Source of the DNA: Serratia quinivorans | GTDB taxonomy: Bacteria; Pseudomonadota; Gammaproteobacteria; Enterobacterales; Enterobacteriaceae | Length of the DNA: 64,000 nucleotides | NCBI GenBank assembly: GCA_900457075.1 | Contig: UGYN01000002.1 | Coordinates: forward strand, 5,580,001 to 5,644,000 | Direction of reading: 5' to 3' | Part shown: positions 63,968-64,000 of the stretch, in pieces | Layout of the letters: each line of letters opens with the position of its first letter | Position numbering within the stretch: position 1 is the first letter of the stretch | The notes under the pieces: generated by a model | What the model saw: only the letters and a program-made list of their open reading frames with translations | What the model was told of the DNA's origin: nothing | Database searches by the model: none | Made by a program: the position numbers and the translations under genes

Positions 63968-64000
63968 TCCTGCCGATCACCCCGGTTTGCCGGCCCGAAC

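Noticed and set aside
1..64000. Prophage, IS element, integron or CRISPR array
   Set aside because: No transposase, integrase, phage structural gene, terminal inverted repeat pair or regularly spaced repeat was seen.

Overview
The window reads as chromosomal DNA of an enterobacterium close to Serratia (Yersiniaceae). This is inferred from GC-rich enteric codon use and near-colinearity with two E. coli neighbourhoods, yniABC-ydjM-tcyP and kdgR-yebQ-htpX-prc-proQ-msrC-letAB-rsmF. Accessory loci typical of soil or plant-associated Serratia are set between and beside them. No tRNA, rRNA, IS element, prophage or CRISPR array was seen.

Layout. 1-890: the edge of a membrane-bound FAD gluconate dehydrogenase operon (minus). 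1.2-2.3 kb: emtA and an orphan GhoS-like gene. 2.3-6 kb: a Fur-boxed sitABCD manganese/iron ABC transporter. 6-13 kb: a GNAT gene, yniA, yniB, an HdeD-like fusion gene, hxpB, an SOS-boxed ydjM and tcyP. 13-25.7 kb: the kdgR to rsmF backbone block. 25.9-31.8 kb: a complete archaic Csu-type chaperone-usher pilus operon. 31.9-34.5 kb: yebV, a C39-like/ASCH gene pair and several very small genes. 34.5-38.3 kb: a serralysin-type protease remnant, a CitS-family transporter and pckA. 38.7-47.4 kb: a gallate catabolic cluster (galT, galA, a pyrone-dicarboxylate hydrolase-like gene, aroQ, galR, galB, galC, galD and a DUF1932 dehydrogenase). 47.6-52.9 kb: an HbpS-like protein, a second three-subunit FAD dehydrogenase with triheme cytochrome c, and an MHS transporter. 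53-57 kb: a non-PTS sucrose locus, cscBA and cscR. 57-62.2 kb: a hut locus (hutDF, hutC, hutIG) using the deiminase/deformylase branch. 62.4-64 kb: an S12 serine peptidase of the D-aminopeptidase type.

How the genes work together. GalT imports gallate and GalA opens the ring. GalD, GalB and GalC carry oxalomesaconate to pyruvate plus oxaloacetate, which PckA could feed into gluconeogenesis. A lactonase-like gene, a type II dehydroquinase, a periplasmic quinoprotein-like flavodehydrogenase triad and a shikimate-type transporter family member lie around this core. They suggest, as inference only, a wider hydroaromatic-to-gallate route. Sucrose and histidine use are each arranged around a dedicated repressor with visible operators.

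Quality warning. At least 13 single-base frameshifts interrupt ten otherwise intact genes, nearly all as one extra base in a short homopolymer. This looks like sequencing error rather than decay, so I annotate each as one gene and give the indel position.
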